In this document: positions 1 to 8,782 of the stretch, piece after piece
Layout of the letters: each line of letters opens with the position of its first letter
Numbering within the stretch: the first letter of the stretch is position 1
Origin: Bacteroidota bacterium
GTDB taxonomy: Bacteria > Bacteroidota > Bacteroidia > Flavobacteriales > Flavobacteriaceae
Assembly (NCBI GenBank): GCA_027620655.1
Contig: JAQCDS010000004.1
Coordinates: forward strand, 86,924-150,923
Reading direction: 5' to 3'
DNA length: 64,000 nucleotides
The notes under the pieces: generated by a model
What the model was told of the DNA's origin: nothing
What the model saw: the letters and a program-made list of their open reading frames with translations, nothing else
The model's database searches: none
Made by a program: the position numbers and the translations under genes

Positions 1-36
1 AAGATTAAATCTATTAAAAAAATAAAATAAAAAACA

Positions 37-771
37 ATGATAGAACACATCGAATTATTTTTTAAATCCATTTTTATTGATAATATGGTGTTTGCAGTTT
101 TTTTGGGCATGTGCTCATATTTAGCTGTATCAAAAAAAGTATCCACTGCAGTTGGCTTGGGTGCTGCAGTCATTTTTGTATTAGCAATTACAGTACCTTT
201 AAACTGGTTGTTAGATCAATATTTACTACAGCCAGGAGCGTTGTCATGGTTAGGTGAAGAGTTTGCAGAATACGATTTAGGTTTTCTTTCTTTCATCATG
301 TTTATTGCAACAATTGCAACAATGGTACAATTGGTTGAAATTATAGTTGAAAAATTTTCACCATCGTTGTACAATTCTCTGGGAATATTCCTGCCATTAA
401 TTGCAGTAAACTGTGCCATATTAGGAGGTTCATTGTTTATGCAATCTCGAGAAATAGAAACCTTTGGACTAGCTGTTAATTATGGAATTTCATCTGGTAT
501 AGGATGGTTTTTGGCCATTTTAGCCATTGCTTCAATTCGCGAAAAAATCAGATACTCAAATGTTCCTGGGCCACTAAGAGGACTTGGAATTACATTTATA
601 GTTACAGGTTTAATGGGAATAGGTTTCCTTAGTTTTGGAGGCATGCTAACAGGAGGAGATGAAGCTCCAAAACAAGCGGCTCAAGTTAATGAAACTGTCA
701 AAATAGAAAACATAGAACCTGTAATTGAAGAAGAAAAAGAAATTGTAACCATTACTAAATCAGATAACTAA
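37..771 (+). CDS. nqrE: Na+-translocating NADH:quinone reductase subunit E
   Basis: Integral membrane subunit of Na+-NQR, the respiratory pump that couples NADH oxidation by quinone to Na+ export. The N-terminus (MIEHIELFFKSIFIDNMVF) and the hydrophobic segments through about residue 205 follow the NqrE/RnfA family. At 244 residues it is about 40 longer than usual. The excess is a hydrophilic, acidic tail after the last membrane segment, from about residue 206, rich in Glu and Lys. nqrF starts 1 base after its stop, so the two are translated as a unit. The operon must continue upstream of the window with nqrA-D. Family assignment is firm; the role of the tail is unknown. Confidence 0.95.
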   Translation: MIEHIELFFKSIFIDNMVFAVFLGMCSYLAVSKKVSTAVGLGAAVIFVLAITVPLNWLLDQYLLQPGALSWLGEEFAEYDLGFLSFIMFIATIATMVQLVEIIVEKFSPSLYNSLGIFLPLIAVNCAILGGSLFMQSREIETFGLAVNYGISSGIGWFLAILAIASIREKIRYSNVPGPLRGLGITFIVTGLMGIGFLSFGGMLTGGDEAPKQAAQVNETVKIENIEPVIEEEKEIVTITKSDN

Positions 772-772
772 C

Positions 773-2083
773 ATGATTATTTTAGCTGCTGGAACAACCG
801 GAACTGTCATAGCTACTGTCGTAGCATTCTTAGTAATTTCACTAATACTTGTGAGTGTACTTCTTTTTGTTAAACAAAAATTATCTCCTTCAGGGCCTGT
901 AAAAATCTTGATCAATGGCGAAAGAGAAATTGAAGTATCATCTGGAGGAACACTGTTATCTACACTTGGGAATCAGAAAATATTTTTGCCATCTGCTTGT
1001 GGAGGTGGAGGAACCTGTATTCAATGTGAATGTCATGTACTCTCAGGTGGCGGAGAAGCCCTACCAACAGAAACCCCTCATTTTTCTAGAAAAGAATTGC
1101 AAAGCGGTGCCCGATTATCTTGTCAAGTAAAAGTAAAACAAGACATGGAAATTACCATTCCAGAAGAAGTTTTTGGGATAAAAAAATGGGAAGCTACTGT
1201 TGTTAGAAACTATAATGTAGCCTCTTTTATCAAGGAATTTGTTGTTGAAATTCCAGAGGATATGGGCTACAAAGCTGGGGGATATATTCAAATCGAAATC
1301 CCAGCGTGTGAAATTAATTATAAAGATATTGATATCACAGCGCATCCAGAGGAGCACGATGACCCAAAAAAATTCCAAGCCGAGTGGGACAAATTTGGAT
1401 TGTGGCCTCTAACAATGAAAAATACTGAAACGGTAGAACGAGCCTATTCAATGGCATCTTACCCAGCAGAAGGACGCGAAATCATGCTTAATGTCCGTAT
1501 TGCAACCCCACCATGGGATCGCTCAAAAAATGGATGGATGGATGTTAATCCTGGTGTAGCTTCATCTTATATATTTGCTCAAAAGCCTGGAGATAAAGTT
1601 ACTATTTCTGGACCTTATGGGGAGTTCTTTATCAACGAAAGTGAATCAGAAATGCTTTATGTTGGTGGAGGTGCTGGAATGGCGCCAATGCGTTCACATT
1701 TGTATCACTTATTCAAAACCTTAAAAACAGGACGAAAAGTGACCTACTGGTACGGAGGCCGATCAAAAAGAGAATTATTCTATTTAGATCATTTTAATCA
1801 ATTAGAAAAAGAATTTCCTAATTTCAAATTCTACTTAGCACTCTCTGAGCCATTAGAAGAAGACAATTGGAAAGTCAAAGAAAATATAGATGCACCAGGA
1901 GATGGTTTTGTTGGATTTATTCACAATTGTGTAATCGACAATTATTTAAATCATCACGAATCACCAGAAGACATTGAACTCTATTTCTGTGGTCCTCCAC
2001 TAATGAATAAAGCAGTTCAAAAAATGGGTGAAGACTTTGGAATTCCAGACGAACACATCCGATTTGATGATTTTGGAGGATAA
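773..2083 (+). CDS. nqrF: Na+-translocating NADH:quinone reductase subunit F
   Basis: NADH-oxidising subunit of Na+-NQR: it takes hydride from NADH onto FAD and passes electrons to its 2Fe-2S centre. Visible parts in order are one N-terminal membrane helix (residues 8-33), a plant-type ferredoxin domain with cluster ligands C76, C82, C85 and C117, an FAD-binding motif RAYSMASY (223-230), an NAD-binding GGGAGMAP loop (298-305) and the C-terminal FCGPP motif. At 436 residues it is slightly longer than the proteobacterial protein. It follows nqrE by 1 base. A strong hairpin with a T-run begins 31 bases after the stop and probably ends the core operon. Confidence 0.97.
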   Translation: MIILAAGTTGTVIATVVAFLVISLILVSVLLFVKQKLSPSGPVKILINGEREIEVSSGGTLLSTLGNQKIFLPSACGGGGTCIQCECHVLSGGGEALPTETPHFSRKELQSGARLSCQVKVKQDMEITIPEEVFGIKKWEATVVRNYNVASFIKEFVVEIPEDMGYKAGGYIQIEIPACEINYKDIDITAHPEEHDDPKKFQAEWDKFGLWPLTMKNTETVERAYSMASYPAEGREIMLNVRIATPPWDRSKNGWMDVNPGVASSYIFAQKPGDKVTISGPYGEFFINESESEMLYVGGGAGMAPMRSHLYHLFKTLKTGRKVTYWYGGRSKRELFYLDHFNQLEKEFPNFKFYLALSEPLEEDNWKVKENIDAPGDGFVGFIHNCVIDNYLNHHESPEDIELYFCGPPLMNKAVQKMGEDFGIPDEHIRFDDFGG

Positions 2084-2113
2084 AATAAATTATCTTTCTA
2101 TTCACTAAAAAAG

Positions 2114-2137
2114 CCCAACAGAAATGTTGGGTTTTTT
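2114..2137 (+). terminator. Rho-independent terminator after nqrF
   Basis: Perfect 7-bp stem CCCAACA/TGTTGGG (2114-2120 with 2125-2131) with a GAAA tetraloop followed by six T. An in-frame ATG at 2124 for the next gene lies inside this hairpin, so that gene should start at 2151. Confidence 0.85.
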
Positions 2138-2138
2138 G

Positions 2139-2146
2139 TATTTTTG
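2139..2146 (+). promoter_or_regulatory. Putative -7 box abutting the start codon
   Basis: TATTTTTG matches the Bacteroidota -7 consensus TAnnTTTG. It follows the nqrF terminator directly and ends 4 bases before the ATG at 2151, so transcription from it would give a leaderless or nearly leaderless mRNA. No TTG is seen at the expected upstream distance. Confidence 0.4.
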
Positions 2147-2150
2147 TAGC

Positions 2151-2528
2151 ATGTCAAAGCCACTCACAGAACAAGAACTTCATAACTTGGCAATGAACCA
2201 TGTTGGTAAGGATTTAGAGGCTAGAGGATTCGAATTTGTAGCCATTAATAGTCAATTAAAAAAACACCCACAATTTGTATGTATTGATAAAAACAACCAA
2301 TATTTTTTTGTGATCGTCCGTGTGGTAAAATTACCAGAAAACCCTAACAATTATGATGTTGTTTGGATGGAAACATTTAAAAAACATGCTTTCGAAAAAG
2401 ATGCAAAAGTGCTTTATGCCGGGGTAGCTGTAGGAAATCCCAACGGCGAGGATTTACCAGTGTATCTTAATCAAGACTACTTGATGGAATACAATGGTAT
2501 TCAAGTCATTGAAATCAATATGAACTAA
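2151..2528 (+). CDS. Conserved small protein linked to Na+-NQR
   Basis: A 125-residue soluble protein with no signal peptide or membrane helix. The start at 2151 (MSKPLTEQEL) is chosen because the only earlier in-frame ATG (2124) lies inside the nqrF terminator. Proteins of this type directly follow nqrF in many Flavobacteriaceae and are often labelled 'NQR subunit F' by position. This one has no ferredoxin, FAD or NAD motif, so that label is not supported. It has an alpha/beta pattern with a CIDKNNQYFFVIV strand and a DVVWMETFKKHA motif. It sits between nqrF and apbE, with 10 bases to apbE. Function unknown; an accessory or assembly role for NQR is inferred only from position. Confidence 0.85.
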   Translation: MSKPLTEQELHNLAMNHVGKDLEARGFEFVAINSQLKKHPQFVCIDKNNQYFFVIVRVVKLPENPNNYDVVWMETFKKHAFEKDAKVLYAGVAVGNPNGEDLPVYLNQDYLMEYNGIQVIEINMN

Positions 2529-2538
2529 TTTTAACAAC

Positions 2539-3501
2539 ATGAAAAAAATAGTTTTATTTATTTTTTTAGGGTTGCTTTCTTGTACAAACAGCGTCAAACA
2601 GCAGCGTAACTCTGGTGGTGTTTTTGGAACAACATATAGTATTATATACGACAGCAATGAAGATCTTCAGAAGGAATTCGAGCAGATTTTTAAAGACATT
2701 AATTATTCAATGTCTACATATATTCCCAACTCTATAATTTCTGAAGTCAATAACAATAGAATTACTAAAATTGACACTCACTTCAAAACAGTTTTTGAGA
2801 CTTCAAAGCGAGTTTTTGATGAAACTAGTGGTCGTTTTGATCCCACTATTGGGGCGGTTGTTAATGCATGGGATTTTGGTCCTGAGGGAAAAATTGAACA
2901 ACTTGACAGTATAAAAATAAAAAATCTAATGCAGTCTGTTGGTCTCAATAAAGTTTCTGTGGAAGGATTTCAAATCAAAAAGCCAAGCGCTACTAAAATC
3001 GATTTTAATGCCATTGCAAAAGGATATGGTGTAGATCAAATAGGGTATTTTTTAGAGTCTAAAAATGTTTCAAATTTTTTGGTCGAAATCGGTGGAGAAA
3101 TTGTTTGTAAAGGGATAAATTCTTCAAAAGGAGCCCCTTGGAAAATTGGTATACAAAACCCAAACATAGAGAGTGATATTCCTTATCTCAATAGTGTTGT
3201 ACTCAACAATAAGGCAATGGCCACATCAGGAACATATAGAAAATATAAAATTGATAAAAATGGACGGCGCTACACGCACATTATTGATGCCAAAACAGGT
3301 TATCCGAGCCGATCAAATATTTTGAGCATTTCTGTAATTGCCGAAAATTGTATGACTGCTGATGCCTATGCAACAGCACTACAGACTATGAATTTAGAAG
3401 AATTATCCAATTTTTTAAGCAATCACCCTGAATTGAAAGTTTATATCATTTTTGAAAATGAAAATAAAGAATTAGAATATAAATCCTTTAATGGGTTTTA
3501 G
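2539..3501 (+). CDS. apbE: FAD:protein FMN transferase (ApbE), lipoprotein
   Basis: Transfers FMN from FAD to a threonine in NqrB and NqrC, which is required for active Na+-NQR. The N-terminus is a lipoprotein signal ending in LLSC (C15), which places it outside the inner membrane where the acceptor threonines lie. ApbE landmarks include FDPTIGAVVNAWDFG, FNAIAKGYGVD, LVEIGGEIVCKG, the SGTYRKY and THIIDAKTGYP motifs, and the late TADAYATALQTM metal and flavin region. The length of 320 fits the family. It lies 10 bases after the small conserved gene in the nqr neighbourhood, which supports NQR as its substrate. The stop is only 1 base from the convergent DUF3050 gene. Confidence 0.95.
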   Translation: MKKIVLFIFLGLLSCTNSVKQQRNSGGVFGTTYSIIYDSNEDLQKEFEQIFKDINYSMSTYIPNSIISEVNNNRITKIDTHFKTVFETSKRVFDETSGRFDPTIGAVVNAWDFGPEGKIEQLDSIKIKNLMQSVGLNKVSVEGFQIKKPSATKIDFNAIAKGYGVDQIGYFLESKNVSNFLVEIGGEIVCKGINSSKGAPWKIGIQNPNIESDIPYLNSVVLNNKAMATSGTYRKYKIDKNGRRYTHIIDAKTGYPSRSNILSISVIAENCMTADAYATALQTMNLEELSNFLSNHPELKVYIIFENENKELEYKSFNGF

Positions 3502-3502
3502 T

Positions 3503-4297
3503 CTAACTAATGAGTGTAGCTTCTTTGTCTTTCAAAATACTTTTGTAAATATGATTCCAAAGCATTAATCGGTATTCTAATGCTTGTTTTGCAGTTTTAA
3601 GAACTTCATTCCATTTTTCAGTATCATTTCCACAAAGTGTTTCAACCATTTGCAATGAAATTGGGCCATGCTCGTCACCATCAATTTCTATATGTCGTTG
3701 TAAATAATACAATAGTTTGCTGTAGCGATTGTCGTTTTCACTCGTTTTGGACTGTTGTATAATTTTTAAGAACATATCTGGAATAACATCCTCTCTTCCA
3801 AAGGTGAAAGCAGAAGCAATACAATGCGATTTTTGAGTTTTAATCACATCAAAAGTAAAGTTGATAAACTTGCAAATTTCTGTATCAATTTGTTGTTTTT
3901 CCAAAGCTGTATTGATATCATTACCTTGAGATAAGCTGTATAAAAATGCTTTAATACCCGAAGTATCTGCCCGAATTTGATCCATGGCATCTAGATACAT
4001 TTCATAATGACTCTTCGCCTCGCCAAGTTCATTGACATCGCTTTCTTCTCCCATCACAATTTCATTGATAAAACGCGCAGCCTCTCCATGTCCTTTTGGA
4101 GTCCATGGAATACAAGTTGTGGTCAAATGATTTTGAAGTGCTTTAAGCAATGACATAAAATCCCAAACAGCAAAAACATGAATTTCCATAAATGTTTTGA
4201 TGTCATCAATAGTTTCAAGAGTTTTGTAGAGTGGATGCTGATTAATTTGTTGTCTCAAATCAATAAGTTCATTTTCTACATATTGGATAGGCTTCAT
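3503..4297 (-). CDS. DUF3050 protein, heme-oxygenase-like fold
   Basis: A 264-residue all-helical protein of the DUF3050 family. The helical pattern and the histidine and acid pairs resemble heme-oxygenase-like diiron oxidases: E90 and H97 (Glu-x6-His) in one helix, and H202, D206 and H210 in HIEIDGDEHGP near the C-terminus, with H40 in an earlier helix. No signal peptide. It stands 21 bases downstream of map on the same strand and may be cotranscribed with it. The substrate is unknown, and calling it an oxidase is inference from the residue layout. It ends tail to tail with apbE. Confidence 0.85.
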   Translation of the reverse strand: MKPIQYVENELIDLRQQINQHPLYKTLETIDDIKTFMEIHVFAVWDFMSLLKALQNHLTTTCIPWTPKGHGEAARFINEIVMGEESDVNELGEAKSHYEMYLDAMDQIRADTSGIKAFLYSLSQGNDINTALEKQQIDTEICKFINFTFDVIKTQKSHCIASAFTFGREDVIPDMFLKIIQQSKTSENDNRYSKLLYYLQRHIEIDGDEHGPISLQMVETLCGNDTEKWNEVLKTAKQALEYRLMLWNHIYKSILKDKEATLIS

Positions 4298-4318
4298 CGT
4301 ATAAATTTTATAATAAAA

Positions 4319-5128
4319 CTATGATCTAAATTCTAATTCTTCATCAGTTTCAATACCAAGTGCTTCATTAATGTAGGCAAATGTTGAAAGGAGTTCGGGT
4401 TTTCCATCGACTAGTGCAATATTATGTTCAAAATGTGCGCTTGGTAAATTATCTTTTGTTGTAATAGTCCATCCATCGTTGTGATGTTTTATGCGATGTG
4501 TTCCCATGTTAATCATAGGTTCAATGGCAACAACCATTCCATCCAAAAACTTTTTTCCACGACCTCTTTTTCCATAGTTAGGCATTTCTGGTTCTTCGTG
4601 CATAACACGTCCCAAACCATGTCCTACAAGCTCTCTTACAACACCATAACCAAAAGATTCACAATAATTTTGAATGGCATAACCAACATCTCCAACACGG
4701 TTATTTTTTTTGAATGCTCTAATACCTTCATAAAGTGATGCTTTTGTGACCTCCAACAATTTTTGTGTTTCAACAGAGATTTCTCCTACAGCAAATGTGT
4801 AGGCATGGTCGCCATAAAATTCATTTTTTAGTGCGCCACAATCAATTGAAATGATATCACCTTCTTTAAGGGGGGTATCGTTTGGAATACCATGAACGAC
4901 TTGCTCGTTTGGACTCATACAAAGTGTATTAGGGAAATCATATAACCCCAAAAATCCTGGAATGGCTCCGTGGTCTCTTATAAAAGTTTCTGCTAAAGCA
5001 TCGAGTTGAAGTGTTGTAACTCCAGGTCGAACTTCTTTTGCAAGCATTCCAAGAGTTTTTGACACAATGAGTGCGCTCTCACGAATGCATTCAATTTCTT
5101 CAGCAGTCTTTAAATTTAGCATCTTCAT
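4319..5128 (-). CDS. map: Methionine aminopeptidase, type I
   Basis: Removes the initiator methionine from new proteins in the cytoplasm. The five metal ligands of the family are all present, numbered from the 5128 start: D96, D107, H170, E203 and E234. At 269 residues it is a type Ia enzyme without an N-terminal zinc finger. The ATG at 5128 is preferred over an in-frame TTG at 5140, because that TTG lies inside the -7 promoter box (5138-5145). ATG 5122 (MLNLKT) is equally possible and better matches relatives. DUF3050 follows 21 bases downstream. Confidence 0.95.
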   Translation of the reverse strand: MKMLNLKTAEEIECIRESALIVSKTLGMLAKEVRPGVTTLQLDALAETFIRDHGAIPGFLGLYDFPNTLCMSPNEQVVHGIPNDTPLKEGDIISIDCGALKNEFYGDHAYTFAVGEISVETQKLLEVTKASLYEGIRAFKKNNRVGDVGYAIQNYCESFGYGVVRELVGHGLGRVMHEEPEMPNYGKRGRGKKFLDGMVVAIEPMINMGTHRIKHHNDGWTITTKDNLPSAHFEHNIALVDGKPELLSTFAYINEALGIETDEELEFRS

Positions 5129-5137
5129 ACAAAAGCA

Positions 5138-5145
5138 CAAAGATA
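5138..5145 (-). promoter_or_regulatory. -7 promoter box of map
   Basis: On the minus strand this reads TATCTTTG, a full match to TAnnTTTG. The predicted transcription start is only about 6 bases before the ATG at 5128. No TTG at the usual upstream spacing. Confidence 0.5.
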
Positions 5146-5183
5146 CTTAAAAACTTTAGTTTGATTCTAAAATTTATGCAGTT

Positions 5184-6698
5184 TTAAACCAATGATTTTT
5201 GGCTCATTACAGCTGGTTTATCAATCCCAATTAATTTTAAAATTGTAGGTGCGATATCGCCTAAAATTCCATTTTGAATTTGATCTAAATCATTGTCAAT
5301 CAGTATGATTGGTACAGGATTAGTCGTGTGTGCAGTATGTGGTGATCCGTCTGGATTGATCATGGTTTCACAGTTTCCATGATCGGCAATAAGTAGGGTG
5401 GTATATTGGTGTTTTAAAGCGGTATTGACCACATCTTTCACACATTCATCCACGGCCTCACAAGCTTTAATGGCAGCTTCCATAACACCCGTATGACCAA
5501 CCATATCTCCATTGGCAAAATTTAAGCAAACAAAATCAGTTTTTTCTGCTTCCAATACAGGGATTAGTGCATCACGTAGTTCATAAGCACTCATTTCGGG
5601 TTTAAGGTCATATGTGGCCACTTTTGGAGAATTTTTTAAAATGCGTTCTTCACCCTTAAAAGGCGTTTCTCTACCCCCTGAAAAGAAAAATGTAACATGT
5701 GGATATTTTTCAGTTTCTGCAATTCGAAGTTGTGTTTTTCCATGGGCTTCAAGGACTTCTCCTAAGGTCTCGTTTAGATTTTCTTTGTTGAAAATAACAT
5801 CAATATTCTTGAAATTATCATCATAATTTGTCATGGTCACATACTTCAAATCTAAAGCATGCATATTATATTCATGAAAATCTTTTTGGCTTAAAGCCTC
5901 AGTCAATTGACGACCACGATCTGTTCTAAAATTAAAAAACAACACTACATCACCATCTTTGATGGTCGCAACAGGTTCATTATTGTTGGTAACAATAATA
6001 GGTTTTATAAACTCATCGGTTATGTCTTCATCATAACTATTTTGAATGCTAGAGGTTACATTTTTTGAATATTCTCCTTTACCATTTACTAGCGCATCAT
6101 AAGCAAGTTGTGTGCGTTCCCAACGCTTGTCTCTATCCATTGCATAGTATCGCCCAGTTACTGTAGCCAATTGTACAGATGATTCTTCTAGACGTGATTC
6201 TAACTCGGTTATAAAACCAAACCCTGATTTTGGATCTACATCTCTACCGTCTGTAAAAGCATGAACAAATCCTTTTTCTATATTGTTTTCTTCTAAAGTT
6301 TCAATGATTCCAAAAAGGTGATTGATGTGAGAATGTACACCGCCATCACTTAATAAACCCAATAAATGGATGGGTTTATTTTGTGCTTTTGCATAAGCAA
6401 TAGCATCTTTCAAAACCGCTTCATTCCCCAAAGTTTTATTTGTGACAGCTAAATTAATTTTTGCTAAATCTTGATATACAATTCGTCCAGCACCAAGATT
6501 CATATGTCCAACTTCGCTATTCCCCATTTGTCCTTCGGGAAGCCCAACATGAAGCCCATCTGTTCTTAGACTTGCATGAGCAAAGTTGTTGTATAATCCA
6601 TCAATAAAAGGTGTATTTGCGTGATCAATAGCCGATACTTTTGGGTCTGGAGAAGTTCCCCAACCGTCCAAAATCATTAAAATTACTTTCTTATTCAT
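5184..6698 (-). CDS. gpmI: 2,3-bisphosphoglycerate-independent phosphoglycerate mutase
   Basis: Interconverts 3- and 2-phosphoglycerate in glycolysis and gluconeogenesis through a phosphoserine intermediate. It shows the alkaline-phosphatase-like metal site (D11 in LMILDGWG), the nucleophile S61 in GNSEVGH, the DGRDVDPKSG substrate motif near residue 150, and the late ADHGN and HTAHTTNPVP metal motifs. The length of 504 is typical. It is a single gene with its own promoter at 6716-6747. No Mn-binding residue appears to be missing. Confidence 0.97.
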   Translation of the reverse strand: MNKKVILMILDGWGTSPDPKVSAIDHANTPFIDGLYNNFAHASLRTDGLHVGLPEGQMGNSEVGHMNLGAGRIVYQDLAKINLAVTNKTLGNEAVLKDAIAYAKAQNKPIHLLGLLSDGGVHSHINHLFGIIETLEENNIEKGFVHAFTDGRDVDPKSGFGFITELESRLEESSVQLATVTGRYYAMDRDKRWERTQLAYDALVNGKGEYSKNVTSSIQNSYDEDITDEFIKPIIVTNNNEPVATIKDGDVVLFFNFRTDRGRQLTEALSQKDFHEYNMHALDLKYVTMTNYDDNFKNIDVIFNKENLNETLGEVLEAHGKTQLRIAETEKYPHVTFFFSGGRETPFKGEERILKNSPKVATYDLKPEMSAYELRDALIPVLEAEKTDFVCLNFANGDMVGHTGVMEAAIKACEAVDECVKDVVNTALKHQYTTLLIADHGNCETMINPDGSPHTAHTTNPVPIILIDNDLDQIQNGILGDIAPTILKLIGIDKPAVMSQKSLV

Positions 6699-6715
6699 TA
6701 GTGTTGGTTAAGCCA

Positions 6716-6747
6716 CAAAGATAAGAAGTTTTTGAATTTTAAAACAA
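6716..6747 (-). promoter_or_regulatory. Promoter of gpmI (TTG-N21-TATCTTTG)
   Basis: The minus strand carries TTG at 6747-6745 and TATCTTTG at 6723-6716, 21 bases apart. Both elements and the spacing fit the Bacteroidota promoter pattern. The ATG lies about 17 bases past the -7 box. Confidence 0.65.
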
Positions 6748-6775
6748 GATAGTTTGATGTAACTTAAATCTGTTA

Positions 6776-7543
6776 TTATTGATATTTTTCTATGGCTTGT
6801 TTTATTTTTTCAATCCGATTTTCGGGATCTGGGTGTGTACTCTGAAATTCTGGTGCTCTGTTGGGGCCAGCGGCATCTTTTAAAATTTTCATGACTCCAA
6901 TAAGTGCTTCAGGGTTATAACCCGCTTGAATCATAAACTGTACCCCAAGATAATCACTCTGAAGTTCATCGTCTCGACCATATTTCATATTAATAAGTTG
7001 TGCAACTGCAGCCGCTCCCTGGGCAGCTGAAGGATCGACACCCACGGCCACACCGCTTAAAATGCCTTGCGTAAGTCCATCTTTGGCAATACGTTCTGCA
7101 GAGTGTCGCCCCAATACATGTCCAATTTCATGTCCAAGAATACCTGCCAATTGATCAATATTTTCGAGTTTTGAAAATAGTGCGTAGGTAATAAAAATTT
7201 GGCCACCTGGGAGTGCAAAGGCATTTATAGTACGTTCATCAGCCAATAAATGAAAATCAAATTTATAGTTGCTATCTTTTGCAATACTATTGTTTACTAA
7301 TTTTTTTCCAACACGATCCACAGCGTCTTGATATTGCGTGTCTAGATGAAGCCCACCATGCTGATGAGCCATTTGTGGTGCAGTATTCAATCCCATTGCA
7401 ATTTCTTCGGTTTCACTCAATCCAATGTGCTGTTTTTCATTGGTATATGGGTTAATTTCTTCGCTTGAACAATATTTTAGAACTGCAAACAAAACCAGTC
7501 CAGCTCCAATAATTAATCTAATTTTTCTTCCGCCTCTAAGCAT
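6776..7543 (-). CDS. M48 family zinc metalloprotease
   Basis: Secreted or envelope-anchored peptidase of the M48 (LoiP/BepA-like) family. The catalytic zinc site is HEIGH at residues 138-142, and the third ligand is probably E193 in the DDELQSDYLG segment. Residues 9-24 form a hydrophobic signal or anchor, with a Cys (C25, KYCSSEE) that could be a lipidation site, though the lipobox is poor. At 255 residues it has the single catalytic domain and no TPR tail. Such proteases usually trim or clear envelope proteins; the substrate here is unknown. Monocistronic, divergent from the GNAT gene. Confidence 0.92.
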   Translation of the reverse strand: MLRGGRKIRLIIGAGLVLFAVLKYCSSEEINPYTNEKQHIGLSETEEIAMGLNTAPQMAHQHGGLHLDTQYQDAVDRVGKKLVNNSIAKDSNYKFDFHLLADERTINAFALPGGQIFITYALFSKLENIDQLAGILGHEIGHVLGRHSAERIAKDGLTQGILSGVAVGVDPSAAQGAAAVAQLINMKYGRDDELQSDYLGVQFMIQAGYNPEALIGVMKILKDAAGPNRAPEFQSTHPDPENRIEKIKQAIEKYQ

Positions 7544-7609
7544 AATATTGTGTTTTCCGTCATCAGATTAGACACAATTTATTTAAAAAAGTCACAAAAA
7601 ATTTAATTG

Positions 7610-7617
7610 TATTTTTG
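7610..7617 (+). promoter_or_regulatory. -7 promoter box of the GNAT gene
   Basis: TATTTTTG matches TAnnTTTG and lies 21 bases before the ATG at 7639. The upstream element is not clear. Confidence 0.4.
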
Positions 7618-7638
7618 ATTTTTTATAAATGAGACCAT

Positions 7639-8058
7639 ATGCAATTTAAAATTATTGTCCCAAAAAATATTCATTTGGTAGTGCCTTTAGTGAAGAAAAT
7701 GGCAAAAGAATCTATATCTGATGCGCTTCTTTTAGAGCGATTTCAAGAAATGGTAACTCAAAATTATGAATGTGTAGGGGTTTTTAAAGATGAAGTCCTT
7801 GTGGGAGTTGCTGGAATGTGGTTTTGTACGCGACATTATTCGGGACGAAGTGTAGAAATTGACCATGTTTTTATAGAAATGTCTTTAAGAAATCAAGGCA
7901 TTGGAAGTCAGTTATTGACTTGGATAGAAAATTATACCGCATCAAAAGGCTATGAAACTATTGAACTCAACACGTATATAGAAAATGAAAAATCACATGA
8001 TTTTTATGATAGAAAAAACTATAAAAAATTGGGATATCATTTTTTAAAATCGCTATAA
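7639..8058 (+). CDS. GNAT family N-acetyltransferase
   Basis: A single-domain acetyltransferase of 139 residues. The acetyl-CoA pyrophosphate loop is visible as RNQGIGS, preceded by the IDHVFIEMSL strand and followed by the helix QLLTWIENY; the C-terminal FYDRKNYKKLGYHF is the usual GNAT end. The substrate cannot be told from sequence. It stands alone between the divergent M48 gene and the convergent pepE, whose stop is 3 bases away. Confidence 0.88.
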   Translation: MQFKIIVPKNIHLVVPLVKKMAKESISDALLLERFQEMVTQNYECVGVFKDEVLVGVAGMWFCTRHYSGRSVEIDHVFIEMSLRNQGIGSQLLTWIENYTASKGYETIELNTYIENEKSHDFYDRKNYKKLGYHFLKSL

Positions 8059-8061
8059 CTT

Positions 8062-8769
8062 TTAGCGTAATAAACTAAGATCTGTTCCAGATTCTACTTC
8101 GTAGGCTTCTTTTTTTGGTTCAAAAATTCTTGCTTTCAAAGGGCCTTTAAGGGTGATGCGCTCGCCAGAGACTTCCAAGAAGCTACCTTCTCTAAGCCCA
8201 ACCACCGATTGTGTATTGAAAAAATGAAACTCTTTAATACGAATCTCTCTTGTTTCTCCCATGTGCTTGCTGTTTGGGTTTGGGTCCAGGTAGTGCGGAT
8301 TGATATTGAATGGAATGATACCAAGTGTATCAAAACTAGGAGGGTGTACAATTGGCATATCGTTGGAAGTCCCCATCGTTAGGCCACAAATATTACTGCC
8401 AGCACTTGTTCCCAAGTATGGTGTTCCAGATTGAATAACTGATTTTAAGGGATCAAAAACATCATTTTTGTACAATTCATTGAGTAATACAAAACTATTC
8501 CCTCCTCCAACAAAAATGCCTTTGGCTTCTAAAAGTGCTTTTTTAGGGTTTTCAAATTGATGAATTCCAACAATATTTTTATCAATTTTTTTAAATGCTT
8601 TTTGAACAATTTCAGTGTAAGCATCATGACTCAAACCACTTGGGCGAGCATAGGGAATAAAAAGAATAGTTTCAGTAGATTGAAAAAAGAGTGTCAATGT
8701 GTCCAAAAGGTATTCTAAATAACCACTTCCATGAATTGTAGAAGTACTAGCAATGATTAGTTTTTTCAT
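8062..8769 (-). CDS. pepE: Dipeptidase E (peptidase S51)
   Basis: Cytoplasmic serine peptidase that hydrolyses dipeptides with N-terminal aspartate. The nucleophile S122 sits in the elbow LGTSAGSNICG, and the FVGGGNSF loop (87-93) and the later NPHYLDPNPNSKHMG segment fit family S51. The length of 235 matches PepE. Monocistronic. Cyanophycinase-like members of S51 are an alternative, but length and motifs favour PepE. Confidence 0.92.
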   Translation of the reverse strand: MKKLIIASTSTIHGSGYLEYLLDTLTLFFQSTETILFIPYARPSGLSHDAYTEIVQKAFKKIDKNIVGIHQFENPKKALLEAKGIFVGGGNSFVLLNELYKNDVFDPLKSVIQSGTPYLGTSAGSNICGLTMGTSNDMPIVHPPSFDTLGIIPFNINPHYLDPNPNSKHMGETREIRIKEFHFFNTQSVVGLREGSFLEVSGERITLKGPLKARIFEPKKEAYEVESGTDLSLLR

Positions 8770-8782
8770 TAAAATGATTTTA

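Noticed and set aside
1..36. Possible tail of nqrD
   Set aside because: Two frames give short stop-terminated Lys/Ile-rich tails; 36 bases are too few to choose between them or to support a gene.
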